From assembly GCA_947494695.1 (NCBI GenBank), contig CANLWB010000004.1:124001-188000 (forward strand): a stretch of DNA of 64,000 nt, written 5' to 3'. Position 1 is the first letter of the stretch. Every line of letters starts with the position of its first letter. The notes beneath the pieces are model-generated. The model searched no databases and was not told the DNA's origin. It worked only from the letters and a program-made list of their open reading frames with translations. Below are positions 53,480 to 62,476 of the stretch, piece after piece. The translations under genes were made by a program, and so were the position numbers. Origin of the DNA: an uncultured Flavobacteriaceae bacterium. Its GTDB lineage: Bacteria; Bacteroidota; Bacteroidia; Flavobacteriales; Flavobacteriaceae.

Positions 53480-53534
53480 GAAGGTGGTTGATCTTTTTTG
53501 ATGGAAGCGACAAAGTTTCCACTTCAATTTAGTG

Positions 53535-53574
53535 ATAAAAAAAATCCGAAAGGTTAATTTTGAACCTTTCGGAC
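53535..53574 (-). terminator. Terminator of clpC
   Basis: TCCGAAAGGTT / AACCTTTCGGA, 11-bp stem with seven-base loop. On the minus strand a run of T (TTTTTTTATC) follows, 27 bases past the clpC stop. Confidence 0.9.
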
Positions 53575-53600
53575 TTGTACGTTTTACACTTTTTTAAATG

Positions 53601-56141
53601 TTATGCTGACTTTTCAGTCTTTTCAATCGTAATCTCCAATTCCTGAGATTTTTTATCTAAATCAATGCTTATTTTGTCTCCTTCCCGTACATTGGATGTA
53701 ATGATCCTTTCTGCTAAAGCGTCTTCAATGTATTTTTGAATGGCTCGCTTTAACGGTCTGGCTCCATATTGTTTGTCAAAACCTTTTTCAGCAATGTAAT
53801 CTTTAGCCTTACTCGACAGTTTCAATTCGTAACCAAGGCCTTTTATTCTTTCGAGAAGCTTTTCTAACTCAATATCAATAATTTTATTGATGTCTTCTTT
53901 TTCAAGTGCATTGAAAATTACCACATCATCAATTCTGTTTAAGAACTCAGGTGCGAACGATTTTTTCAATGCATTTTCTATAACACTTCTTGCATTGGCA
54001 TCTTCCTGAGCTTTTTGAGATGCGGTACCAAAACCAATACCGGTACCAAAGTCTTTAAGCTTTCTGGCTCCAATATTAGAGGTCATAATGATAATTGTAT
54101 TTCTGAAATCAATTTTTCTACCTAAACTATCGGTTAAATAGCCATCGTCAAGTACCTGTAGTAACATATTAAAAACATCGGGATGTGCTTTCTCGATTTC
54201 ATCCAACAGGATTACAGCGTAAGGTTTGCGTCTAACCTTTTCGGTTAGTTGTCCGCCTTCTTCATAACCTACATATCCTGGAGGAGCTCCAATTAATCTT
54301 GAGATCGCAAATTTCTCCATGTATTCACTCATGTCAATTCTAACAAGAGAATCTTCACTATCAAACAACTCTTTAGACAGTACTTTTGCTAGCTGTGTTT
54401 TACCAACACCGGTTTGACCTAAAAAGATAAATGAACCAATGGGTTTATTTGGGTCTTTAAGTCCGGCACGGTTACGTTGAATGGCTTTAACAACCTTAGC
54501 AACAGCTTTGTCTTGTCCGATAACTTTTCCTTTAATCAGGTTAGGTAATTCGGCCAATCGGTTAATCTCAGTTTGAGCAATTCGATTCACTGGTACACCA
54601 GTCATCATAGACACCACATCTGCTACATTATCTTCAGAAACGGTTTCTCTATGTTGTTTGGTGTCTTCTTCCCATTTTTCCTGAGCGACTACAAGTTCCT
54701 TTTCAATGCGTTTTTCATCATCTCTAAGTTTTGCAGCTTCTTCATACTTTTGCTTTCTAACAACCGCATTTTTAGTTTCCTTAATGTCTTCTAGTTGTTT
54801 TTCAAGCTCCAATATTTGCTGAGGTACATCGATATTTGTAATATGCACACGAGAGCCAGCTTCATCTAAAGCATCGATGGCTTTGTCTGGAAGGAAGCGC
54901 TCTGTCATATATCTATTTGTCAATTTCACACAGGCTTCAATAGCTTCCTGAGTATAATCAACATTGTGATGCTCTTCGTATTTTTCTTTTATATTGTTAA
55001 GAATTTCAATAGTCTCTTGAACAGAAGTTGGTTCTACAATAACCTTTTGGAAACGACGTTCTAAGGCGCCGTCTTTTTCGATATACTGTCTGTACTCATC
55101 TAATGTTGTTGCTCCAATACATTGAATTTCTCCACGCGCCAGTGCAGGTTTAAACATATTTGAAGCATCTAAACTACCTGTGGCTCCACCAGCTCCAACT
55201 ATGGTATGAATTTCATCAATAAAGAGAATAACATCATCATTCTTTTCAAGTTCATTCATAACGGCTTTCATACGCTCCTCAAATTGTCCGCGATATTTTG
55301 TTCCAGCAACCAAACTGGCCAAATCTAAAGTCACAACACGTTTATTGAATAAAATACGTGAGACTTTTCGTTTTACAATTCTTAAGGCTAAACCTTCTGC
55401 AATAGCAGATTTACCAACTCCGGGTTCACCAATTAAAAGTGGATTGTTCTTTTTACGTCGGCTTAGAATTTGTGAAACACGTTGTATTTCTTTTTCACGC
55501 CCTACAACGGGATCTAGCTTACCTTCTTCGGCCAGGGCCGTTAGGTCGCGTCCGAAATTGTCCAAAACTGGTGTTTTAGACTTTTTGCTGGTCTTTCCGG
55601 CAGGTGTGTTAAATATATTGTCTTTAGATGACTCATCCTCTGGATTAAGGTCATCATCCTGAAATTCTGATTTGGGTTCTATATAATTGTTGTCGTTAGT
55701 AATCATAAGTTTAAATTGTTCTTTTACGTTGTCGTAATCGACTTTTAGTTTATTTAGAAGCTTGGTTGTTGGATCGTTTTCATTTCGCAAGATACAGAGC
55801 AGTAAATGTGCTGTATTTATTGAAGTACTTTGAAATAGTTTGGCCTCTAAAAAGGTTGTTTTTAAAGCGCGTTCTGCCTGCCTGGTGAGGTGCAGGTTCT
55901 TTTTTTGGTTCGAAGTCGCTAAAATATTAGGGTTCGCAGGGCTTAAAATTTCAACCTTGCGTCTTAGGTGATTTAAATCTATATCTAAAGCATTTAAAAT
56001 GTTAATGGCTTTACCACTACCATCTCGCAAAAGACCAAGCATTAAATGTTCGGTGCCAATAAAATCATGGCCCAAACGCAGTGCCTCTTCCTTGCTGTAT
56101 GCAATTACGTCTTTTACTCTTGGGGAAAAATTATCATCCAT
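53601..56141 (-). CDS. clpC: ATP-dependent Clp protease ATP-binding subunit ClpC
   Basis: About 846 residues from ATG 56141 (MDDNFSPRVKD); the longer frame adds 17 residues without family support. Clp_N repeats (about 1-150), a first AAA module with Walker A GEPGVGKSAIAE, a UVR-type coiled-coil (KQKYEEAAKLRDDEKRI), and a second AAA module with GQTGVGKTQLAK give a full ClpC unfoldase that feeds ClpP. ClpP is not in the window. It diverges from gyrA. Confidence 0.94.
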   Translation of the reverse strand: MDDNFSPRVKDVIAYSKEEALRLGHDFIGTEHLMLGLLRDGSGKAINILNALDIDLNHLRRKVEILSPANPNILATSNQKKNLHLTRQAERALKTTFLEAKLFQSTSINTAHLLLCILRNENDPTTKLLNKLKVDYDNVKEQFKLMITNDNNYIEPKSEFQDDDLNPEDESSKDNIFNTPAGKTSKKSKTPVLDNFGRDLTALAEEGKLDPVVGREKEIQRVSQILSRRKKNNPLLIGEPGVGKSAIAEGLALRIVKRKVSRILFNKRVVTLDLASLVAGTKYRGQFEERMKAVMNELEKNDDVILFIDEIHTIVGAGGATGSLDASNMFKPALARGEIQCIGATTLDEYRQYIEKDGALERRFQKVIVEPTSVQETIEILNNIKEKYEEHHNVDYTQEAIEACVKLTNRYMTERFLPDKAIDALDEAGSRVHITNIDVPQQILELEKQLEDIKETKNAVVRKQKYEEAAKLRDDEKRIEKELVVAQEKWEEDTKQHRETVSEDNVADVVSMMTGVPVNRIAQTEINRLAELPNLIKGKVIGQDKAVAKVVKAIQRNRAGLKDPNKPIGSFIFLGQTGVGKTQLAKVLSKELFDSEDSLVRIDMSEYMEKFAISRLIGAPPGYVGYEEGGQLTEKVRRKPYAVILLDEIEKAHPDVFNMLLQVLDDGYLTDSLGRKIDFRNTIIIMTSNIGARKLKDFGTGIGFGTASQKAQEDANARSVIENALKKSFAPEFLNRIDDVVIFNALEKEDINKIIDIELEKLLERIKGLGYELKLSSKAKDYIAEKGFDKQYGARPLKRAIQKYIEDALAERIITSNVREGDKISIDLDKKSQELEITIEKTEKSA

Positions 56142-56399
56142 AATGGTGTTCTTATCTGCATTAAAAATACTAAAACATTTGACTAAAGGCAAAAACTATA
56201 CCTTAAATTGTCAGTAAGTTGCTAATTGACGAAAAAAACTTTATAAAATCAAAATTTTTTGAATTTTACTTATTAACCAAAAAACGACCTAAAATTGTTA
56301 ATAAAAATGCTAAAAAATAGTGTGTAATCATGTGTCAAGAGTGACGAATTACTTATATTAGCATGTTTTGAAAAAAGATAAAAATTAATTAAATTATTT

Positions 56400-58937
56400 A
56401 TGGCAGAAGGAGAAAAATTAATCCCTATAAATATTGAGGATGAGATGAAATCGGCCTACATTGATTATTCGATGTCGGTCATTGTGTCACGTGCTTTACC
56501 AGACGTTAGAGATGGTTTAAAACCGGTTCATAGACGTGTACTTTACGGTATGCATGAACTTGGTGTAAGAGCAAATTCGGCGCACAAAAAATCTGCAAGA
56601 ATCGTTGGGGAAGTTTTAGGTAAGTACCATCCACATGGAGATACTTCTGTTTATGATGCTATGGTGCGTATGGCCCAGGAATGGAGTCTGCGTTATATGC
56701 TAGTTGACGGACAGGGGAACTTTGGTTCCATAGATGGTGATAGCCCGGCAGCCATGCGTTATACAGAGGCTCGTATGAGAAAGATCTCTGAAGATATGTT
56801 GGCAGATATTGAAAAAGAAACAGTAGACCATAAATTAAATTTCGATGATACCTTAAAAGAACCTACTGTTTTACCTACTCGTGTTCCCGGACTTCTTATT
56901 AATGGAGCATCCGGTATTGCTGTAGGTATGGCAACCAATATGCCACCTCACAATTTAACTGAAGTGGTTAATGGTACTATTGCCTATATAGATAATACAG
57001 ATATTGAAATTGATGAACTGATTACGCATATAAAAGCGCCCGACTTTCCAACAGGTGGTACGATTTATGGTTATGATGGGGTTAAGGATGCTTTCCATAC
57101 TGGTCGTGGCCGAATTGTAATGCGTGGTAAGGCAAATATAGAGGAAGTTAATGGTCGTGAATGTATCATTGTAGATGAGATCCCTTATTTGGTTAATAAG
57201 GCAGATATGATTAAAAAGACTGCCGATTTAATTAATGATAAGAAATTAGAAGGTATTTCTTCTATTCGTGATGAGTCCGATAGAAAAGGGATGCGTATCG
57301 TATACATTTTAAAGCGTGATGCGATTCCAAATATTGTATTAAATAAACTATATAAATACACGGCGTTACAATCTTCATTTAGTGTAAATAACATTGCACT
57401 GGTAAATGGGCGCCCTCAGCTGTTAAATCTTAAAGATCTTATTCACCATTTTGTTGAACACAGGCATGAAGTGGTTGTAAGAAGAACAACTTATGAATTG
57501 CGTAAGGCGGAGGAGCGCGCGCACATCTTAGAAGGTTTAATTATTGCTTCAGATAATATTGATGAGGTGATATCTATCATTAGAGCATCGTCTAATGCAG
57601 ATGAAGCACGAGCAAACTTGATTAAACGATTTGAGCTTTCTGAAATTCAGGCAAGGGCGATTGTTGAAATGCGTTTGCGCCAGTTAACTGGTCTGGAACA
57701 AGATAAGCTACGTTCGGAGTATGAAGAGATCATGAAGACGATTGAAGACTTAAAAGATATTCTTGATAAGAAAGAACGTCGAATGACTATCATCAAGGAA
57801 GAGCTCGAAGTCATTAGAGATAAGTATGGAGATGAGCGTCGTTCAACTATAGAATATGCTGGAGGTGATTTAAGTATAGAGGATATGATTCCGGATGAAA
57901 AAGTAGTGATTACTATTTCGCATGCAGGTTATATCAAACGAACATCTCTTACCGAATATAAAACACAAAATAGAGGAGGGGTTGGGCAAAAAGCCTCCAC
58001 CACTCGAAATGAGGATTTCCTTGAACACTTATTTATTGGAACGAATCACCAGTACATGTTGTTCTTTACGCAAAAAGGGAAATGTTTCTGGATGCGTGTT
58101 TACGAAATTCCCGAGGGCAGCAAAACGTCCAAAGGAAGGGCTATACAAAACCTGATAAATATAGAACAGGATGATAAGGTGATGGCCTTTATTTGTACTC
58201 AGGATTTAAAAGACGAAGCCTATATTAATAATCACTATGTTATTATGGCTACTAAGAATGGTCAGGTTAAGAAAACGTCTTTAGAGCAGTATTCGCGTCC
58301 TCGTACTAATGGAATTAATGCCATAACCATTAAGGATAACGATGAACTGTTAGAAGCAAAACTAACCACTGGAAATAGCCAGGTGATGTTAGCACTTAAA
58401 TCGGGTAAGGCCATACGTTTTGAAGAAGCGAAAACCAGACCGATGGGACGTGGTGCTTCTGGTGTTAGAGGAATTACTCTGGCTCATGACAAAGATGAAG
58501 TTATTGGAATGGTGACCATTGATAATCCACAGGAAGAATCTGTACTTGTAGTTTCTGAAAATGGTTACGGTAAACGAACCTACATCGACGACCCCGAAGA
58601 TGGAGAACCGGTATACAGAATTACAAACCGAGGAGGGAAAGGAGTTAAAACCATTTCTATTACCGAGAAAACAGGGAATCTGGTTGCCATTAAAAGTGTA
58701 ATCGATAATGATGATTTAATGATTATCAATAAGTCTGGTATTGCTATTCGTATGGTTATAGCAGATTTAAGAGTTATGGGAAGAGCCACTCAAGGGGTAA
58801 GGTTAATTAATTTAAAAGGAAATGATTCCATAGCAGCTGTTGCAAAAGTGATGCATGATGAGGATGATGTTGAAGGTGATGAAACCCTGGAAGATACAAA
58901 TGATTTGACAGACGGCACAACTCTTGATAATAAATAA
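56400..58937 (+). CDS. gyrA: DNA gyrase subunit A
   Basis: An 845-residue gyrase A subunit. The N-terminal winged-helix and tower domains hold the quinolone-determining region [15 protein letters not shown], with Thr82 and Asp86, and the catalytic Tyr121 (AMRYTEA). The C-terminal domain has six-bladed repeats with the GyrA-box QNRGGVGQK (DNA-wrapping). Thr82 is the usual flavobacterial wild-type residue, so no resistance mutation is evident. It diverges from clpC. Confidence 0.96.
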   Translation: MAEGEKLIPINIEDEMKSAYIDYSMSVIVSRALPDVRDGLKPVHRRVLYGMHELGVRANSAHKKSARIVGEVLGKYHPHGDTSVYDAMVRMAQEWSLRYMLVDGQGNFGSIDGDSPAAMRYTEARMRKISEDMLADIEKETVDHKLNFDDTLKEPTVLPTRVPGLLINGASGIAVGMATNMPPHNLTEVVNGTIAYIDNTDIEIDELITHIKAPDFPTGGTIYGYDGVKDAFHTGRGRIVMRGKANIEEVNGRECIIVDEIPYLVNKADMIKKTADLINDKKLEGISSIRDESDRKGMRIVYILKRDAIPNIVLNKLYKYTALQSSFSVNNIALVNGRPQLLNLKDLIHHFVEHRHEVVVRRTTYELRKAEERAHILEGLIIASDNIDEVISIIRASSNADEARANLIKRFELSEIQARAIVEMRLRQLTGLEQDKLRSEYEEIMKTIEDLKDILDKKERRMTIIKEELEVIRDKYGDERRSTIEYAGGDLSIEDMIPDEKVVITISHAGYIKRTSLTEYKTQNRGGVGQKASTTRNEDFLEHLFIGTNHQYMLFFTQKGKCFWMRVYEIPEGSKTSKGRAIQNLINIEQDDKVMAFICTQDLKDEAYINNHYVIMATKNGQVKKTSLEQYSRPRTNGINAITIKDNDELLEAKLTTGNSQVMLALKSGKAIRFEEAKTRPMGRGASGVRGITLAHDKDEVIGMVTIDNPQEESVLVVSENGYGKRTYIDDPEDGEPVYRITNRGGKGVKTISITEKTGNLVAIKSVIDNDDLMIINKSGIAIRMVIADLRVMGRATQGVRLINLKGNDSIAAVAKVMHDEDDVEGDETLEDTNDLTDGTTLDNK

Positions 58938-58983
58938 GAAGAAGACAATAATAATACTAAAAACAATTAAATTATTTTATAAA

Positions 58984-60243
58984 ATGAAAAAACAGTTAGT
59001 TCTAGCTTTGGTCCTTTCAATGAGCGTATTTTCGTTTGCGCAAAAAAAAGAATTGAAGACCGCTGAAAAAGCTATTAGAGGAACGAAGTATGAAGAGGCT
59101 AAAACGGCATTAAAGCAGGTGGAGCCGCTAATGTCTAGTATGGATGATAAACTTAAATCTAAGTTTTATTATTTAAGTGCACAAGCTTTTTACGCAAATG
59201 GTAAGGGATCTTTAGCAAATATGGATCAGGCTTTGGTTAGTTTGAAAAAAGTTAATGTTGGATATTCTGCAGAGATTAACTTATTAAAGCGCGATATTGC
59301 GAATGCCTTATTGCTTAAAGGAAATGGAGCTTATGAGAAAAAGGATTTTTCGAATGCATCGGTGTATTTCGAGAAGTCTTACAGAGTTACAGAAAAAGAT
59401 ACTGTATTTCTTTATTACGCAGCTGCAACGGCTGTGAATGTTCAAGAGTATGATAGAGCTTTAAAACTTTATGTAGAATTAAGGGATTTAGGTTATACAG
59501 GTATTGCTACTCAGTATTTTGCAACAGATGTTAAAACGCAGAAAGAAGAAGCTTTTAATGGTAAAGAAATGCGTGATTTATCGGTTAAAGCCAAAACGCA
59601 TATTAAGCCAGTAGAACGTGTATCTGAATCTAAAAAACCTGAAATCGTAAAAAACATTGCTCTTATTTACGTTAGTAATGGAGATAATGAGAAAGCTATT
59701 TCTGCTATGAAAGCCGCAAGGGTAGAAAGCCCGAATGATGTAAATCTAATTTTATCTGAGGCAAATGTTCATTACAAAATGGGTAATACAGACGAGTTTA
59801 AAAGATTACTTGAGAAAGCTACTCAAATGGATCCTGAAAACCCGGAATTACGTTATAATCTAGGTGTAATCGCATCAGAATCTAATCAACCGGAAGAAGC
59901 TAAGGCGTATTATGAAAAGGCTATTGAGTTAGATCCGAAATACATCAATGCTTATATAAATCTTGCTGCTCTAATCTTAAATAAGGAAGAAGCCATTATC
60001 AAAGAGATGAATGGTTTAGGAACTTCCAGAGCAGATAACAAACGTTATGATGAGTTAAGAACGAAGCGTCAAGATCTTTATAAGGAAGCTATTCCTTTCT
60101 TATCTAAAGCTCTTGAAATCGATTCTAAGAGTTTGAGTGCAGCGAAAACTTTAATGAATATTTACAGTATTCTTGGAGAAACGGATAAGCATAAAAGTAT
60201 GAAAGAGAAAGTTGCGGCCCTGGAAGCAGAAGGGATCAACTAA
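58984..60243 (+). CDS. Exported tetratricopeptide repeat protein
   Basis: About 419 residues from ATG 58984 (MKKQLVLALVLSMSVFSFAQ), a clear signal peptide. The longer frame overlaps gyrA by 14 bases and starts without signal character. TPR motifs are best seen at about 250-335 (NDVNLILSEANVHYKMG; NPELRYNLGVIASESNQPEEAKAYYEKAIELDP; INAYINLAALIL). It should scaffold protein complexes in the periplasm. It has a strong palindromic terminator. Confidence 0.85.
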   Translation: MKKQLVLALVLSMSVFSFAQKKELKTAEKAIRGTKYEEAKTALKQVEPLMSSMDDKLKSKFYYLSAQAFYANGKGSLANMDQALVSLKKVNVGYSAEINLLKRDIANALLLKGNGAYEKKDFSNASVYFEKSYRVTEKDTVFLYYAAATAVNVQEYDRALKLYVELRDLGYTGIATQYFATDVKTQKEEAFNGKEMRDLSVKAKTHIKPVERVSESKKPEIVKNIALIYVSNGDNEKAISAMKAARVESPNDVNLILSEANVHYKMGNTDEFKRLLEKATQMDPENPELRYNLGVIASESNQPEEAKAYYEKAIELDPKYINAYINLAALILNKEEAIIKEMNGLGTSRADNKRYDELRTKRQDLYKEAIPFLSKALEIDSKSLSAAKTLMNIYSILGETDKHKSMKEKVAALEAEGIN

Positions 60244-60263
60244 TCTATAAGATCAATTGGAGA

Positions 60264-60300
60264 TAAAAAAAGGAGCAAATTTAAATTTGCTCCTTTTTTT
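60264..60300. terminator. Bidirectional terminator between the TPR and C40 genes
   Basis: GGAGCAAATTT / AAATTTGCTCC is a perfect 22-bp palindrome with A-run and T-run flanks, between convergent genes. It resembles the terminator at 38597. Confidence 0.92.
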
Positions 60301-60302
60301 TA

Positions 60303-61052
60303 TTAGATTATTTTTTTAATGACTCGTAACTTATGCGTGTGTATTCTTTTGTCAACATTATAGATGCCTGAGTGGTCTAGTCTATCTATTCTAACCTTAC
60401 CATGGGCGTGTATAATGTAATTATCTTTCATGATAATTCCTACGTGAGTTATAACGCCTTCACTATTATCGAAAAATGCTAAATCGCCAGGTTCACTTTC
60501 CTCAATAAAACTTAATGCTTCCCCTTGAGTCGCCTGTTGCGAAGCATCCCGCAATAAGTTGAAACCGTTTAATTTATAAACCATTTGAGTAAAACCAGAG
60601 CAATCGATACCAAAAGGAGTCTTACCTCCCCATAGATAAGGCGTATTGAGGTATAAAAAAGCGGTTTCAATAAGATTGGATTTGGCTTTTTTACCTTCTA
60701 TATAATTGCCTTCGTGCTTATGGTTTAAATTGGATAGTGCATTTAGGGTTGACCCTAATACAATGGGATGCAATTGATCATTATGGTCTTCAATAAATTC
60801 CACCAGGTCTGCAGACAATTTAGGTGTTTCTTTGTTCAAAGATTTATACGTGTCTTCTGTGGTTTCTATATATTGTTTGTTATCAATCCATCCTTCGTAA
60901 GCGTCGAATGCCAGACGAATTTTACTCCAGTTTTTACGTTGTTCCAGAATTTTAAAAGTTTCACCATAAACGACCTGTGACACAAGTTCACTAACGTCTG
61001 CTGGCTCTTCTCTAAGAGGAACAATGCTCAAATTACAAATTCCGTATTGCAT
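60303..61052 (-). CDS. C40 family peptidase (NlpC/P60) with bacterial SH3 segment
   Basis: A 249-residue protein. An SH3-like region (about 1-75: QVVYGETFKILEQRKNWSKIRLAFDAYEGWI) precedes the NlpC/P60 domain (about 125-249) with catalytic Cys in GIDCSGFTQMVY and His in GVITHVGIIM. It cleaves gamma-D-glutamyl bonds in peptidoglycan stem peptides; no signal peptide is visible, so it may act on recycled muropeptides in the cytoplasm. It is monocistronic. Confidence 0.88.
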   Translation of the reverse strand: MQYGICNLSIVPLREEPADVSELVSQVVYGETFKILEQRKNWSKIRLAFDAYEGWIDNKQYIETTEDTYKSLNKETPKLSADLVEFIEDHNDQLHPIVLGSTLNALSNLNHKHEGNYIEGKKAKSNLIETAFLYLNTPYLWGGKTPFGIDCSGFTQMVYKLNGFNLLRDASQQATQGEALSFIEESEPGDLAFFDNSEGVITHVGIIMKDNYIIHAHGKVRIDRLDHSGIYNVDKRIHTHKLRVIKKII

Positions 61053-61175
61053 AAGGTTATTATCTATTCGCTATTATTAATTATTAATGCAATTACAGAT
61101 TATAAAACTAAATTGCCTAATAAAAGTTTTAAAAAAGTATTTCATAATAACAATAACAATATCAATAAAAAAATG

Positions 61176-62351
61176 TTAACGTTCTATAATAATGGCAGAT
61201 GCGCCGCCGCCGCCATTACAAATGGCCGCTGCTCCAATTTTACCATCGTTTTGTTCTAAAACATTTAGTAATGTAATTATAATTCTAACTCCCGAGCACC
61301 CTAATGGATGTCCTAAAGATACAGCACCTCCGTTTACATTGACATTGCTATCGTCTAGTCCGAGAATTTTCATATTAGCTAAACCAACTACAGCGAAAGC
61401 CTCGTTAAACTCGAAATAGTCCACATCACTCATTTCTATTCCGGCCTTGCTTATTGCTTTGGGTAATGCTTTTGAAGGCGTTGTTGTAAACCATTCAGGT
61501 TCTTGGGCTGCATCTGCAAAACTTTTAATTGTAGCCAAAGGTTTTAAACCTAACTCGTTAGCTTTTTCCTTACTCATTAATACCACTGCACCGGCACCAT
61601 CATTTATAGTGGAAGCATTGGCTGCTGTGACTGTTCCTTCTTTAGTGAATGCAGGTCTTAATTGTGGAATTTTCTCCATTTTCACATTCGTGAATTCTTC
61701 ATCTTTACTAACCAAAACAGGTTCTCCGCGACGCTGAGGAACTTCAACAGGTACAACTTCATTGTCAAATTTACCTGCTTCCCAAGCCGCTGTCGAGCGG
61801 TTATAGGATTGAATGGCAAACGCATCCTGATCTTCTCTTGAAAACTCGTATTTGGTTGCACAGGCATCTGCACAAACGCCCATCGCATTCTGGTCGTAAG
61901 CGTCTACAAGGCCATCCTTTTGCATACCATCAATTAGTGAAACAGGCCCAAATTTGGAACCCGTACGTGTATGTAAATAGTGCGGAATTAAACTCATATT
62001 TTCCATACCTCCGGCAACCACAATTTCGGCATCACCAAGAGCAATGGCTTGTGCACCTTGCATAACGGCTTTCATTCCAGATGAACATACTTTATTTACT
62101 GTAGTACATGGAACTGTATCTGGTATTCCGGCATAAATGGCAGCTTGTCTTGCAGGAGCCTGACCAGACCCGGCCTGTACAACATGACCCATTAATACTT
62201 CCTCAACGAGTTTGGGGTTTAAATTGATCTTTTCCAAGGCTCCCTTAATAGCAGTTGCCCCCAGTTTAGGGGCAGGAATGGTACTTAAAGTACCTAAAAA
62301 ACTGCCTATTGGAGTCCTTGCAGCCGATACAATAACGACGTCTTTATTCAT
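61176..62351 (-). CDS. Acetyl-CoA C-acyltransferase (thiolase)
   Basis: About 391 residues from ATG 62351 (MNKDVVIVSAARTPIGSFLG). The acylated cysteine is Cys89 (VNKVCSSGMKA); the C-terminal GHPLGCSGVRI and GGGGASAI motifs complete the thiolase site. It resembles the biosynthetic-type acetyl-CoA acetyltransferases (AtoB/PhaA) as much as the degradative type; no fad or pha genes are nearby to decide. A longer frame adds 19 residues with no family support. Confidence 0.92.
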   Translation of the reverse strand: MNKDVVIVSAARTPIGSFLGTLSTIPAPKLGATAIKGALEKINLNPKLVEEVLMGHVVQAGSGQAPARQAAIYAGIPDTVPCTTVNKVCSSGMKAVMQGAQAIALGDAEIVVAGGMENMSLIPHYLHTRTGSKFGPVSLIDGMQKDGLVDAYDQNAMGVCADACATKYEFSREDQDAFAIQSYNRSTAAWEAGKFDNEVVPVEVPQRRGEPVLVSKDEEFTNVKMEKIPQLRPAFTKEGTVTAANASTINDGAGAVVLMSKEKANELGLKPLATIKSFADAAQEPEWFTTTPSKALPKAISKAGIEMSDVDYFEFNEAFAVVGLANMKILGLDDSNVNVNGGAVSLGHPLGCSGVRIIITLLNVLEQNDGKIGAAAICNGGGGASAIIIER

Positions 62352-62450
62352 TAGTTTGTTGTTTAGTTTGTCCTGCGAAAATAACGTTTTTTTGGAAGAA
62401 ATAATCAATGATTAAACGATAATAAGAATGGTGAAAGTTTATAAATTTAT

Positions 62451-62458
62451 TACATTTG
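62451..62458 (+). promoter_or_regulatory. Candidate -7 element for the HD phosphohydrolase gene
   Basis: TACATTTG fits TAnnTTTG, 19 bases before the ATG at 62477, predicting a leader of about 12 bases. No clear -33 is seen. Confidence 0.5.
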
Positions 62459-62476
62459 AAACCATTACAACGTTTA

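Noticed and set aside
55345-55662. Long plus-strand ORFs opposite clpC and the kinase gene
   Set aside because: They mirror the codon pattern of the true genes on the other strand, with no family similarity.
56481-56660. Quinolone-resistance substitution in gyrA
   Set aside because: Thr82 and Asp86 are the residues expected in wild-type flavobacteria.
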